Assembly (NCBI GenBank): GCA_964057225.1
Contig: OZ059900.1
Coordinates: forward strand, 23,265,638-23,329,637
DNA length: 64,000 bases
Source of the DNA: Auanema rhodensis
Lineage: Eukaryota; Nematoda; Chromadorea; Rhabditida; Rhabditidae
Direction: 5' to 3'
The notes below the pieces were generated by a model that was given only the letters and a program-made list of their open reading frames with translations, was not told where the DNA came from and did not search any database. The translations under genes were made by a program, and so were the position numbers. Position 1 is the stretch's first letter, and every line of letters begins with the position of its first letter. Shown here one piece after another: positions 1 through 9,599 of this stretch.

Positions 1-24
1 TTCCAAAAACTGGTTTTCCAGCAT

Positions 25-30
25 AATAAA
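25..30 (+). promoter_or_regulatory. AATAAA hexamer with downstream GU/U-rich tract
   Basis: Each forward monomer has a canonical polyadenylation hexamer at phase 25-30, followed about 20-45 nt later by a GTG/T-rich run (phases 51-75). No AATAAA was seen on the opposite strand of the consensus. If the array is transcribed, forward transcripts would meet a potential cleavage signal every 342 bp and reverse transcripts would not. The hexamer is expected by chance in AT-rich DNA, so function is uncertain. Confidence 0.25.
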
Positions 31-164
31 ATATTTCTCATGGGAAAAACTGTGTTTTTGTATTTTTCTAGTGTTCAGCATGTAAAATGCTTCATTTTAG
101 TATGTAACACGCTGAAATTCGTTGCATTTGACGACTCATATGAACAAAAATCGATTTAATCAAT

Positions 165-201
165 ATTAGCCATAAGGGGCGTGCCCTCAGAATATGCTAA
201 T
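165..201 (+). other. GC-rich imperfect dyad (hairpin) in each monomer
   Basis: In the reference unit 165-174 (ATTAGCCATA) pairs with 193-201 (TATGCTAAT) if one C is bulged. Inside it GGG 177-179 faces CCC 184-186 across CGTG. This is the only GC-rich patch of the monomer and recurs in nearly all copies. Rare changes inside it include CATTAGG (3591, 6326), GATGGC (16969 and others), CTTCTGG (27831 and others) and AAGAGGCG (51783 and others). Such dyads may help cruciform formation or protein binding; that is inference only. Confidence 0.55.
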
Positions 202-374
202 TTCCTTAATTTTCTAACCCCTGTTTTTTTGTCGTGAAAGTGGAACTAGACGTTGTACAAACAATTTTGAGCTAGGTTTCATTGACATTGCATGAGTTTG
301 AACACATGAAATCGTAAGTCAAAACCTTGTTTACAGCGAAATTTCCAAAAACTGGTTTTCCAGCATAATAAAAT

Positions 375-1275
375 TTTTCTCATGGGAAATACTGTGTTTT
401 TGTATTTTTCTAGTGTTCAGCATGTAAAATAATTCATTTTAGTATGTAACACGCTGAAATTCGTTGCATTTGACGACTCATATGAACAAAAATCGATTTA
501 ATCAATATTAGCCATAAGGGGCGTGCCCTCAGAATATGCTAATTTCCTTAATTTTCTAACCCCTGTTTTTTTGTCGTGAAAGTGGAACTAGACGTTGTAC
601 GAACAATTTTGAGCTAGGTTTCATTGACATTGCAAGAGTTTGAACACATGAAATCGTAAGTCAAAACCTTGTTTACAGCGAAATTTCCAAAAACTGGTTT
701 TCCAGCATAATAAAATATTTCTCATGAGAAATACTGTGTTTTTGTATTTTTCTAGTGTTCAGTATGTAAAATGCTTCATTTTAGTATGTAACACGCTGAA
801 ATTCGTTGCATTTGACGACTCATATGAACAAAAATCGATTTAATCAATATTAGCCATAAGGGGCGTGCCCTCAGAATATGCTAATTTCCTAAACTTTCTA
901 ACCCCTGTTTTTTTGTCGTGAAAGTGGAACTAGACGTTGTACGAACAATTTTGAGCTAGGTTTCATTGACATTGCAAGAGTTTGAACACATGAAATCGTA
1001 AGTCAAAACCTTGTTTACAGCGAAATTTCCAAAAACTGGTTTTCCAGCATAATAAAATATTTCTCATGGGAAAAACTGTGTTTTTGTATTTTTTTAGTGT
1101 TCAGCATGTAAAATATTTCATTTTAGTATGTAACACGCTGAAATTCGTTGCATTTGACGACTCATATGAACAAAAATCGATTTAATCAATATTAGCCATA
1201 AGGGGCGTGCCCTCAGAATATGCTAATTTCCTAAACTTTCTAACCCCTGTTTTTTTGTCGTGAAAGTGGAACTAG
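375..1275 (+). repeat. Left arm of the long-spaced inverted duplication
   Basis: Private variants here reappear, reverse-complemented, at the start of block B. The A-to-T change in AAATTTTTCT (375) mirrors 7952, and AATAATTC (431-432) mirrors 7895-7896; both pairs of coordinates sum to 8327. TAAACTTTC (894) mirrors 7775, and AAATATTTC (1115) mirrors 7554; both sum to 8669, one monomer more. TTTTTTAGTG near 1090 and AAAAACTG near 1070 also match ACTAAAAAAA near 7574 and CAGTTTTT near 7590. The arm ends at 1275, the mirror of the first base of block B. It may continue left of the window. Confidence 0.75.
716..733. other. 18-bp perfect palindrome in the CATGAG monomer subtype
   Basis: TATTTCTCATGAGAAATA reads the same on both strands. 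It exists only in monomers carrying CATGAG; the commoner CATGGG form breaks the centre of the dyad. The same perfect form occurs at about 1400, 2430, 4140, 4482, 4824, 5166, 6875 and 7217 in block A, and in block B wherever CTCATGAG occurs (for example about 10624, 11310 and 13356). It could be a binding-site dyad that is polymorphic between subtypes; no binding protein is known from the sequence. Confidence 0.6.
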
Positions 1276-2710
1276 ACGTTGTACAAACAATTTTGAGCTA
1301 GGTTTCATTGACATTGCATGAGTTTGAACACATGAAATCGTAAGTCAAAACCTTGTTTACAGCGAAATTTCCAAAAACTGGTTTTCCAGCATAATAAAAT
1401 ATTTCTCATGAGAAATACTGTGTTTTTGTATTTTTCTAGTGTTCAGCATGTAAAATGCTTCATTTTAGTATGTAACACGCTGAAATTCGTTGCATTTGAC
1501 GACTCATATGAACAAAAATCGATTTAATCAATATTAGCCATAAGGGGCGTGCCCTCAGAATATGCTAATTTCCTTAATTTTCTAACCCCTGTTTTTTTGT
1601 CGTGAAAGTGGAACTAGACGTTGTACAAACAATTTTGAGCTAGGTTTCATTGACATTGCATGAGTTTGAACACATGAAATCGTAAGTCAAAACCTTGTTT
1701 ACAGCGAAATTTCCAAAAACTGGTTTTCCAGCATAATAAAATATTTCTCATGGGAAATACTGTGTTTTTGTATTTTTCTAGTGTTCAGCATGTAAAATGC
1801 TTCATTTTAGTATGTAACACGCTGAAATTCGTTGCATTTGACGACTCATATGAACAAAAATCGATTTAATCAATATTAGCCATAAGGGGCGTGCCCTCAG
1901 AATATGCTAATTTCCTTAATTTTCTAACCCCTGTTTTTTGTCGTGAAAGTGGAACTAGACGTTGTAGGAACAATTTTGAGCTAGGTTTCATTGACATTGC
2001 ATGAGTTTGAACACATGAAATCGTAAGTCAAAACCTTGTTTACAGCGAAATTTCCAAAAACTGGTTTTCCAGCATAATAAAATATTTCTCATGGGAAATA
2101 CTGTGTTTTTGTATTTTTCTAGTGTTCAGCATGTAAAATGCTTCATTTTAGTATGTAACACGCTGAAATTCGTTGCATTTGACTACTCATATGAACAAAA
2201 ATCGATTTAATCAATATTAGCCATAAGGGGCGTGCCCTCAGAATATGCTAATTTCCTTAATTTTCTAACCCCTGTTTTTTTGTCGTGAAAGTGGAACTAG
2301 ACGTTGTACAAACAATTTTGAGCTAGGTTTCATTGACATTGCATGAGTTTGAACACATGAAATCGTAAGTCAAAACCTTGTTTACAGCGAAATTTCCAAA
2401 AACTGGTTTACCAGCATAATAAAATATTTCTCATGAGAAATACTGTGTTTTTGTATTTTTCTAGTGTTCAGCATGTAAAATGCTTCATTTTAGTATGTAA
2501 CACGCTGAAATTCGTTGCATTTGACGACTCATATGAACAAAAATCGATTTAATCAATATTAGCCATAAGGGGCGTGCCCTCAGAATATGCTAATTTCCTT
2601 AATTTTCTAACCCCTGTTTTTTTGTCGTGAAAGTGGAACTAGACGTTGTACAAACAATTTTGAGCTAGGTTTCATTGACATTGCATGAGTTTGAACACAT
2701 GAAATCGTAA

Positions 2711-5700
2711 GTCAAAACCTTGTTTACAGCGAAATTTCCAAAAACTGGTTTTCCAGCATAATAAAATATTTCTCATGGGAAATACTGTGTTTTTGTATTT
2801 TTCTAGTGTTCAGCATGTAAAATGCTTCATTTTAGTATGTAACACGCTGAAATTCGTTGCATTTGACGACTCATATGAACAAAAATCGATTTAATCAATA
2901 TTAGCCATAAGGGGCGTGCCCTCAGAATATGCTAATTTCCTTAATTTTCTAACCCCTGTTTTTTTGTCGTGAAAGTGGAACTAGACGTTGTACGAACAAT
3001 TTTGAGCTAGGTTTCATTGACATTGCAAGAGTTTGAACACATGAAATCGTAAGTCAAAACCTTGTTTACAGCGAAATTTCCAAAAACTGGTTTTCCAGCA
3101 TAATAAAATATTTCTCATGGGAAAAACTGTGTTTTTGTATTTTTCTAGTGTTCAGCATGTAAAATGCTTCATTTTAGTATGTAACACGCTGAAATTCGTT
3201 GCATTTGACGACTCATATGAACAAAAATCGATTTAATCAATATTAGCCATAAGGGGCGTGCCCTCAGAATATGCTAATTTCCTTAATTTTCTAACCCCTG
3301 TTTTTTTGTCGTGAAAGTGGAACTAGACGTTGTACAAACAATTTTGAGCTAGGTTTCATTGACATTGCAAGAGTTTGAACACATGAAATCGTAAGTCAAA
3401 ACCTTGTTTACAGCGAAATTTCCAAAAACTGGTTTTCCAGCATAATAAAATATTTCTCATGGGAAAAACTGTGTTTTTGTATTTTTCTAGTGTTCAGCAT
3501 GTGAAATGCTTCATTTTAGTATGTAACACGCTGAAATTCGTTGCATTTGACGACTCATATGAACAAAAATCGATTTAATCAATATTAGCCATTAGGGGCG
3601 TGCCCTCAGAATATGCTAATTTCCTTAATTTTCTAACCCCTGTTTTTTTGTCGTGAAAGTGGAACTAGACGTTGTACAAACAATTTTGAGCTAGGTTTCA
3701 TTGACATTGCATGAGTTTGAACACATGAAATCGTAAGTCAAAACCTTGTTTACAGCGAAATTTCCAAAAACTGGTTTTCCAGCATAATAAAATATTTCTC
3801 ATGGGAAATACTGTGTTTTTGTATTTTTCTAGTGTTCAGCATGTAAAATGCTTCATTTTAGTATGTAACACGCTGAAATTCGTTGCATTTGACGACTCAT
3901 ATGAACAAAAATCGATTTAATCAATATTAGCCATAAGGGGCGTGCCCTCAGAATATGCTAATTTCCTTAATTTTCTAACCCCTGTTTTTTTGTCGTGAAA
4001 GTGGAACTAGACGTTGTACAAACAATTTTGAGCTAGGTTTCATTGACATTGCATGAGTTTGAACACATGAAATCGTAAGTCAAAACCTTGTTTACAGCGA
4101 AATTTCCAAAAACTGGTTTACCAGCATAATAAAATATTTCTCATGAGAAATACTGTGTTTTTGTATTTTTCTAGTGTTCAGCATGTAAAATGCTTCATTT
4201 TAGTATGTAACACGCTGAAATTCGTTGCATTTGACGACTCATACGAACAAAAATCGATTTAATCAATATTAGCCATAAGGGGCGTGCCCTCAGAATATGC
4301 TAATTTCCTTAATTTTCTAACCCCTGTTTTTTTGTCGTGAAAGTGGAACTAGACGTTGTACAAACAATTTTGAGCTAGGTTTCATTGACATTGCATGAGT
4401 TTGAACACATGAAATCGTAAGTCAAAACCTTGTTTACAGCGAAATTTCCAAAAACTGGTTTACCAGCATAATAAAATATTTCTCATGAGAAATACTGTGT
4501 TTTTGTATTTTTCTAGTGTTCAGCATGTAAAATGCTTCATTTTAGTATGTAACACGCTGAAATTCGTTGCATTTGACGACTCATATGAACAAAAATCGAT
4601 TTAATCAATATTAGCCATAAGGGGCGTGCCCTCAGAATATGCTAATTTCCTAAATTTTCTAACCCCTGTTTTTTGTCGTGAAAGTGGAACTAGACGTTGT
4701 ACGAACAATTTTGAGCTAGGTTTCATTGACATTGCAAGAGTTTGAACACATGAAATCGTAAGTCAAAACCTTGTTTACAGCGAAATTTCCAAAAACTGGT
4801 TTTCCAGCATAATAAAATATTTCTCATGAGAAATACTGTGTTTTTGTATTTTTCTAGTGTTCAGCATGTAAAATGCTTCATTTAAGTATGTAACACGCTG
4901 AAATTCGTTGCATTTGACTACTCATATGAACAAAAATCGATTTAATCAATATTAGCCATAAGGGGCGTGCCCTCAGAATATGCTAATTTCCTTAATTTTC
5001 TAACCCCTGTTTTTTTGTCGTGAAAGTGGAACTAGACGTTGTACAAACAATTTTGAGCTAGGTTTCATTGACATTGCATGAGTTTGAACACATGAAATCG
5101 TAAGTCAAAACCTTGTTTACAGCGAAATTTCCAAAAACTGGTTTATCAGCATAATAAAATATTTCTCATGAGAAATACTGTGTTTTTGTATTTTTCTAGT
5201 GTTCAGCATGTAAAATGCTTCATTTTAGTATGTAACACGCTGAAATTCGTTGCATTTGACGACTCATACGAACAAAAATCGATTTAATCAATATTAGCCA
5301 TAAGGGGCGTGCCCTCAGAATATGCTAATTTCCTTAATTTTCTAACCCCTGTTTTTTTGTCGTGAAAGTGGAACTAGACGTTGTACAAACAATTTTGAGC
5401 TAGGTTTCATTGACATTGCATGAGTTTGAACACATGAAATCGTAAGTCAAAACCTTGTTTACAGCGAAATTTCCAAAAACTGGTTTTCCAGCATAATAAA
5501 ATATTTCTCATGGGAAATACTGTGTTTTTGTATTTTTCTAGTGTTCAGCATGTAAAATGCTTCATTTTAGTATGTAACACGCTGAAATTCGTTGCATTTG
5601 ACGACTCATATGAACAAAAATCGATTTAATCAATATTAGCCATAAGGGGCGTGCCCTCAGAATATGCTAATTTCCTTAATTTTCTAACCCCTGTTTTTTT

Positions 5701-7381
5701 GTCGTGAAAGTGGAACTAGACGTTGTACGAACAATTTTGAGCTAGGTTTCATTGACATTGCAAGAGTTTGAACACATGAAATCGTAAGTCAATACCTTGT
5801 TTACAGCGAAATTTCCAAAAACTGGTTTTCCAGCATAATAAAATATTTCTCATGGGAAAAACTGTGTTTTTGTATTTTTCTAGTGTTCAGCATGTAAAAT
5901 GCTTCATTTTAGTATGTAACACGCTGAAATTCGTTGCATTTGACGACTCATATGAACAAAAATCGATTTAATCAATATTAGCCATAAGGGGCGTGCCCTC
6001 AGAATATGCTAATTTCCTTAATTTTCTAACCCCTGTTTTTTTGTCGTGAAAGTGGAACTAGACGTTGTACAAACAATTTTGAGCTAGGTTTCATTGACAT
6101 TGCAAGAGTTTGAACACATGAAATCGTAAGTCAAAACCTTGTTTACAGCGAAATTTCCAAAAACTGGTTTTCCAGCATAATAAAATATTTCTCATGGGAA
6201 AAACTGTGTTTTTGTATTTTTCTAGTGTTCAGCATGTGAAATGCTTCATTTTAGTATGTAACACGCTGAAATTCGTTGCATTTGACGACTCATATGAACA
6301 AAAATCGATTTAATCAATATTAGCCATTAGGGGCGTGCCCTCAGAATATGCTAATTTCCTTAATTTTCTAACCCCTGTTTTTTTGTCGTGAAAGTGGAAC
6401 TAGACGTTGTACAAACAATTTTGAGCTAGGTTTCATTGACATTGCATGAGTTTGAACACATGAAATCGTAAGTCAAAACCTTGTTTACAGCGAAATTTCC
6501 AAAAACTGGTTTTCCAGCATAATAAAATATTTCTCATGGGAAATACTGTGTTTTTGTATTTTTCTAGTGTTCAGCATGTAAAATGCTTCATTTTAGTATG
6601 TAACACGCTGAAATTCGTTGCATTTGACGACTCATATGAACAAAAATCGATTTAATCAATATTAGCCATAAGGGGCGTGCCCTCAGAATATGCTAATTTC
6701 CTAAATTTTCTAACCCCTGTTTTTTGTCGTGAAAGTGGAACTAGACGTTGTACGAACAATTTTGAGCTAGGTTTCATTGACATTGCAAGAGTTTGAACAC
6801 ATGAAATCGTAAGTCAAAACCTTGTTTACAGCGAAATTTCCAAAAACTGGTTTTCCAGCATAATAAAATATTTCTCATGAGAAATACTGTGTTTTTGTAT
6901 TTTTCTAGTGTTCAGCATGTAAAATGCTTCATTTAAGTATGTAACACGCTGAAATTCGTTGCATTTGACTACTCATATGAACAAAAATCGATTTAATCAA
7001 TATTAGCCATAAGGGGCGTGCCCTCAGAATATGCTAATTTCCTTAATTTTCTAACCCCTGTTTTTTTGTCGTGAAAGTGGAACTAGACGTTGTACAAACA
7101 ATTTTGAGCTAGGTTTCATTGACATTGCATGAGTTTGAACACATGAAATCGTAAGTCAAAACCTTGTTTACAGCGAAATTTCCAAAAACTGGTTTACCAG
7201 CATAATAAAATATTTCTCATGAGAAATACTGTGTTTTTGTATTTTTCTAGTGTTCAGCATGTAAAATGCTTCATTTTAGTATGTAACACGCTGAAATTCG
7301 TTGCATTTGACGACTCATACGAACAAAAATCGATTTAATCAATATTAGCCATAAGGGGCGTGCCCTCAGAATATGCTAATT
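2711..7381 (+). repeat. Higher-order repeats in block A (8- and 6-unit spacing)
   Basis: Rare marks GCATGTGAAATG (3503, 6238) and GCCATTAGG (3591, 6326) recur 2735 bp apart, so about 2711-3900 is copied at 5446-6635. From about 6700 on, the spacing changes to 2051 bp: CATTTAAGTATG (4881, 6932), the TAAATTTTC plus T6 unit (about 4650 and 6700) and CGACTCATACG (5260, 7311). The second copy is thus a mosaic of 8-unit and 6-unit shifts, as expected after unequal crossing-over, and is cut off by junction 1. Confidence 0.8.
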
Positions 7382-7385
7382 TCCT

Positions 7386-7393
7386 AAAATTTC
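7386..7393. other. Strand-switch junction 1 (forward to reverse)
   Basis: Forward sequence runs to TTCCT (7381-7385), phase 206, or to phase 209 if local variants are allowed. Recognisable reverse monomer begins at CTAGTTCC (7394), phase 249. The intervening 5-8 bases (AAAATTTC) fit neither side perfectly. About 40 bp of monomer is missing at the join, which rules out a simple in-phase flip. Confidence 0.85.
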
Positions 7394-7952
7394 CTAGTTC
7401 CACTTTCACGACAAAAAAACAGGGGTTAGAAAATTAAGGAAATTAGCATATTCTGAGGGCACGCCCCTTATGGCTAATATTGATTAAATCGATTTTTGTT
7501 CATATGAGTCGTCAAATGCAACGAATTTCAGCGTGTTACATACTAAAATGAAATATTTTACATGCTGAACACTAAAAAAATACAAAAACACAGTTTTTCC
7601 CACGAGAAATATTTTATTATGCTGGAAAACCAGTTTTTGGAAATTTCGCTGTAAACAAGGTTTTGACTTACGATTTCATGTGTTCAAACTCTTGCAATGT
7701 CAATGAAACCTAGCTCAAAATTGTTCGTACAACGTCTAGTTCCACTTTCACGACAAAAAAACAGGGGTTAGAAAGTTTAGGAAATTAGCATATTCTGAGG
7801 GCACGCCCCTTATGGCTAATATTGATTAAATCGATTTTTGTTCATATGAGTCGTCAAATGCAACGAATTTCAGCGTGTTACATACTAAAATGAATTATTT
7901 TACATGCTGAACACTAGAAAAATACAAAAACACAGTATTTCCCATGAGAAAA
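7394..7952 (-). repeat. Right arm of the long-spaced inverted duplication
   Basis: This is the reverse-complement partner of 375-1275, sharing four sets of rare base changes and CTCTTGCAATG near 7690 (mirroring GCAAGAG). One monomer present in the left arm between about 430 and 894 is absent here. Private differences are CCACGAG at about 7600 and, further right, ATGCTTGAAA (8306) and CATATGTTC (8363), where the partner would fall at the window edge. About 6.1 kb of forward array separates the arms. Confidence 0.75.
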
Positions 7953-8987
7953 ATTTTATTATGCTGGAAAACCAGTTTTTGGAAATTTCGCTGTAAACAA
8001 GGTTTTGACTTACGATTTCATGTGTTCAAACTCATGCAATGTCAATGAAACCTAGCTCAAAATTGTTTGTACAACGTCTAGTTCCACTTTCACGACAAAA
8101 AAACAGGGGTTAGAAAATTAAGGAAATTAGCATATTCTGAGGGCACGCCCCTTATGGCTAATATTGATTAAATCGATTTTTGTTCATATGAGTCGTCAAA
8201 TGCAACGAATTTCAGCGTGTTACATACTAAAATGAAGCATTTTACATGCTGAACACTAGAAAAATACAAAAACACAGTATTTCCCATGAGAAATATTTTA
8301 TTATGCTTGAAAACCAGTTTTTGGAAATTTCGCTGTAAACAAGGTTTTGACTTACGATTTCATATGTTCAAACTCATGCAATGTCAATGAAACCTAGCTC
8401 AAAATTGTTTGTACAACGTCTAGTTCCACTTTCACGACAAAAAAACAGGGGTTAGAAAGTTTGGGAAATTAGCATATTCTGAGGGCACGCCCCTTATGGC
8501 TAATATTGATTAAATCGATTTTTGTTCATATGAGTCGTCAAATGCAACGAATTTCAGCGTGTTACATACTAAAATGAAGCATTTTACATGCTGAACACTA
8601 AAAAATACAAAAACACAGTTTTTCCCATGAGAAATATTTTATTATGCTGGAAAACCAGTTTTTGGAAATTTCGCTGTAAACAAGGTTTTGACATACGATT
8701 TCATGTGTTCAAACTCATGCAATGTCAATGAAACCTAGCTCAAAATTGTTCGTACAACGTCTAGTTCCACTTTCACGACAAAAAAACAGGGGTTAGAAAA
8801 TTAAGGAAATTAGCATATTCTGAGGGCACGCCCCTTATGGCTAATATTGATTAAATCGATTTTTGTTCATATGAGTAGTCAAATGCAACGAATTTCAGCG
8901 TGTTACATACTAAAATGAAGCATTTTACATGCTGAACACTAAAAAAATACAAAAACACAGTTTTTCCCATGAGAAATATTTTATTAT

Positions 8988-8989
8988 TA
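8988..8989 (-). other. 48-bp deletion monomer (294 bp)
   Basis: The distance between successive TAGTTCC marks is 294 bp (8762 to 9056) instead of 342. The sequence passes from TTTTATTAT straight to TACGATTTC, missing GCTGG through GACT (48 bp, which includes CTGG-TTTT-CCAG). The deletion fuses frames and opens a spurious 72-codon reading frame at 8929-9147. It was seen only once. Confidence 0.85.
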
Positions 8990-9599
8990 CGATTTCATGT
9001 GTTCAAACTCATGCAATGTCAATGAAACCTAGCTCAAAATTGTTCCTACAACGTCTAGTTCCACTTTCACGACAAAAAACAGGGGTTAGAAAATTAAGGA
9101 AATTAGCATATTCTGAGGGCACGCCCCTTATGGCTAATATTGATTAAATCGATTTTTGTTCATATGAGTCGTCAAATGCAACGAATTTCAGCGTGTTACA
9201 TACTAAAATGAAGCATTTTACATGCTGAACACTAGAAAAATACGAAAACACAGTTTTTCCCATGAGAAATATTTTATTATGCTGGAAAACCAGTTTTTGG
9301 ATATTTCGCTGTAAACAAGGTTTTGACTTACGATTTCATGTGTTCAAACTCATGCAATGTCAATGAAACCTAGCTCAAAATTGTTTGTACAACGTCTAGT
9401 TCCACTTTCACGACAAAAAAACAGGGGTTAGAAAATTAAGGAAATTAGCATATTCTGAGGGCACGCCCCTTATGGCTAATATTGATTAAATCGATTTTTG
9501 TTCATATGAGTAGTCAAATGCAACGAATTTCAGCGTGTTACATACTAAAATGAAGCATTTCACATGCTGAACACTAGAAAAATACAAAAACACAGTATT

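Larger units (their letters stand above)
1..342 (+). repeat. Reference monomer (342 bp) of the satellite
   Basis: First full unit, used here as phase reference. By hand count the consensus has 57 C and 59 G (34% GC) and 10 CpG. Landmarks by phase: CTGG-TTTT-CCAG at 10-21; AATAAA at 25-30; T-rich 51-69; AAATCGATTT (a 10-bp palindrome) at about 148-157; a GC-rich core with dyad 165-201; a T7 run near 224-230; GAACTAG 243-249; ATTGACATTGCAT 281-293. TTGCAT, CATRTGAA and ATCG occur twice at a spacing of 161-166 bp, a faint hint of an ancient half-unit duplication. The length is close to two nucleosome repeats. The family is not recognised. Confidence 0.9.
1..7388 (+). repeat. Satellite block A, forward 342-bp tandem array
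   Basis: About 21.6 head-to-tail copies of a 342-bp AT-rich unit; successive units begin at 1, 343 and 685. Copies differ by scattered single-base changes and a 6- or 7-T run. The block is more heterogeneous than block C. Recurrent variants include CATGAG or CATGGG, GTTTACC or GTTTTCC, GACTACTC or GACGACTC, and GTACAAAC, GTACGAAC or GTAGGAAC. The array is already in progress at base 1, so its true left edge is outside the window. It ends abruptly near monomer phase 206-209, where orientation flips. No gene, RNA or mobile element was found in it. Confidence 0.97.

Noticed and set aside
116-134. CENP-B box
   Set aside because: ATTCGTTGCATTTGACG matches the TTCG-4-A part, but the required CGGG is TGAC here; no better match was seen in the consensus on either strand.
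281-342. tRNA or other Pol III promoter boxes in the monomer
   Set aside because: GGTTTCATTGAC only loosely resembles a B box (GGTTCGANTCC), and no A box at a suitable spacing or cloverleaf was found.
8929-9147. 72-codon open frame on the plus strand as a gene
   Set aside because: It is created by the 48-bp deletion fusing two frames of the monomer and occurs once; there is no other coding sign.
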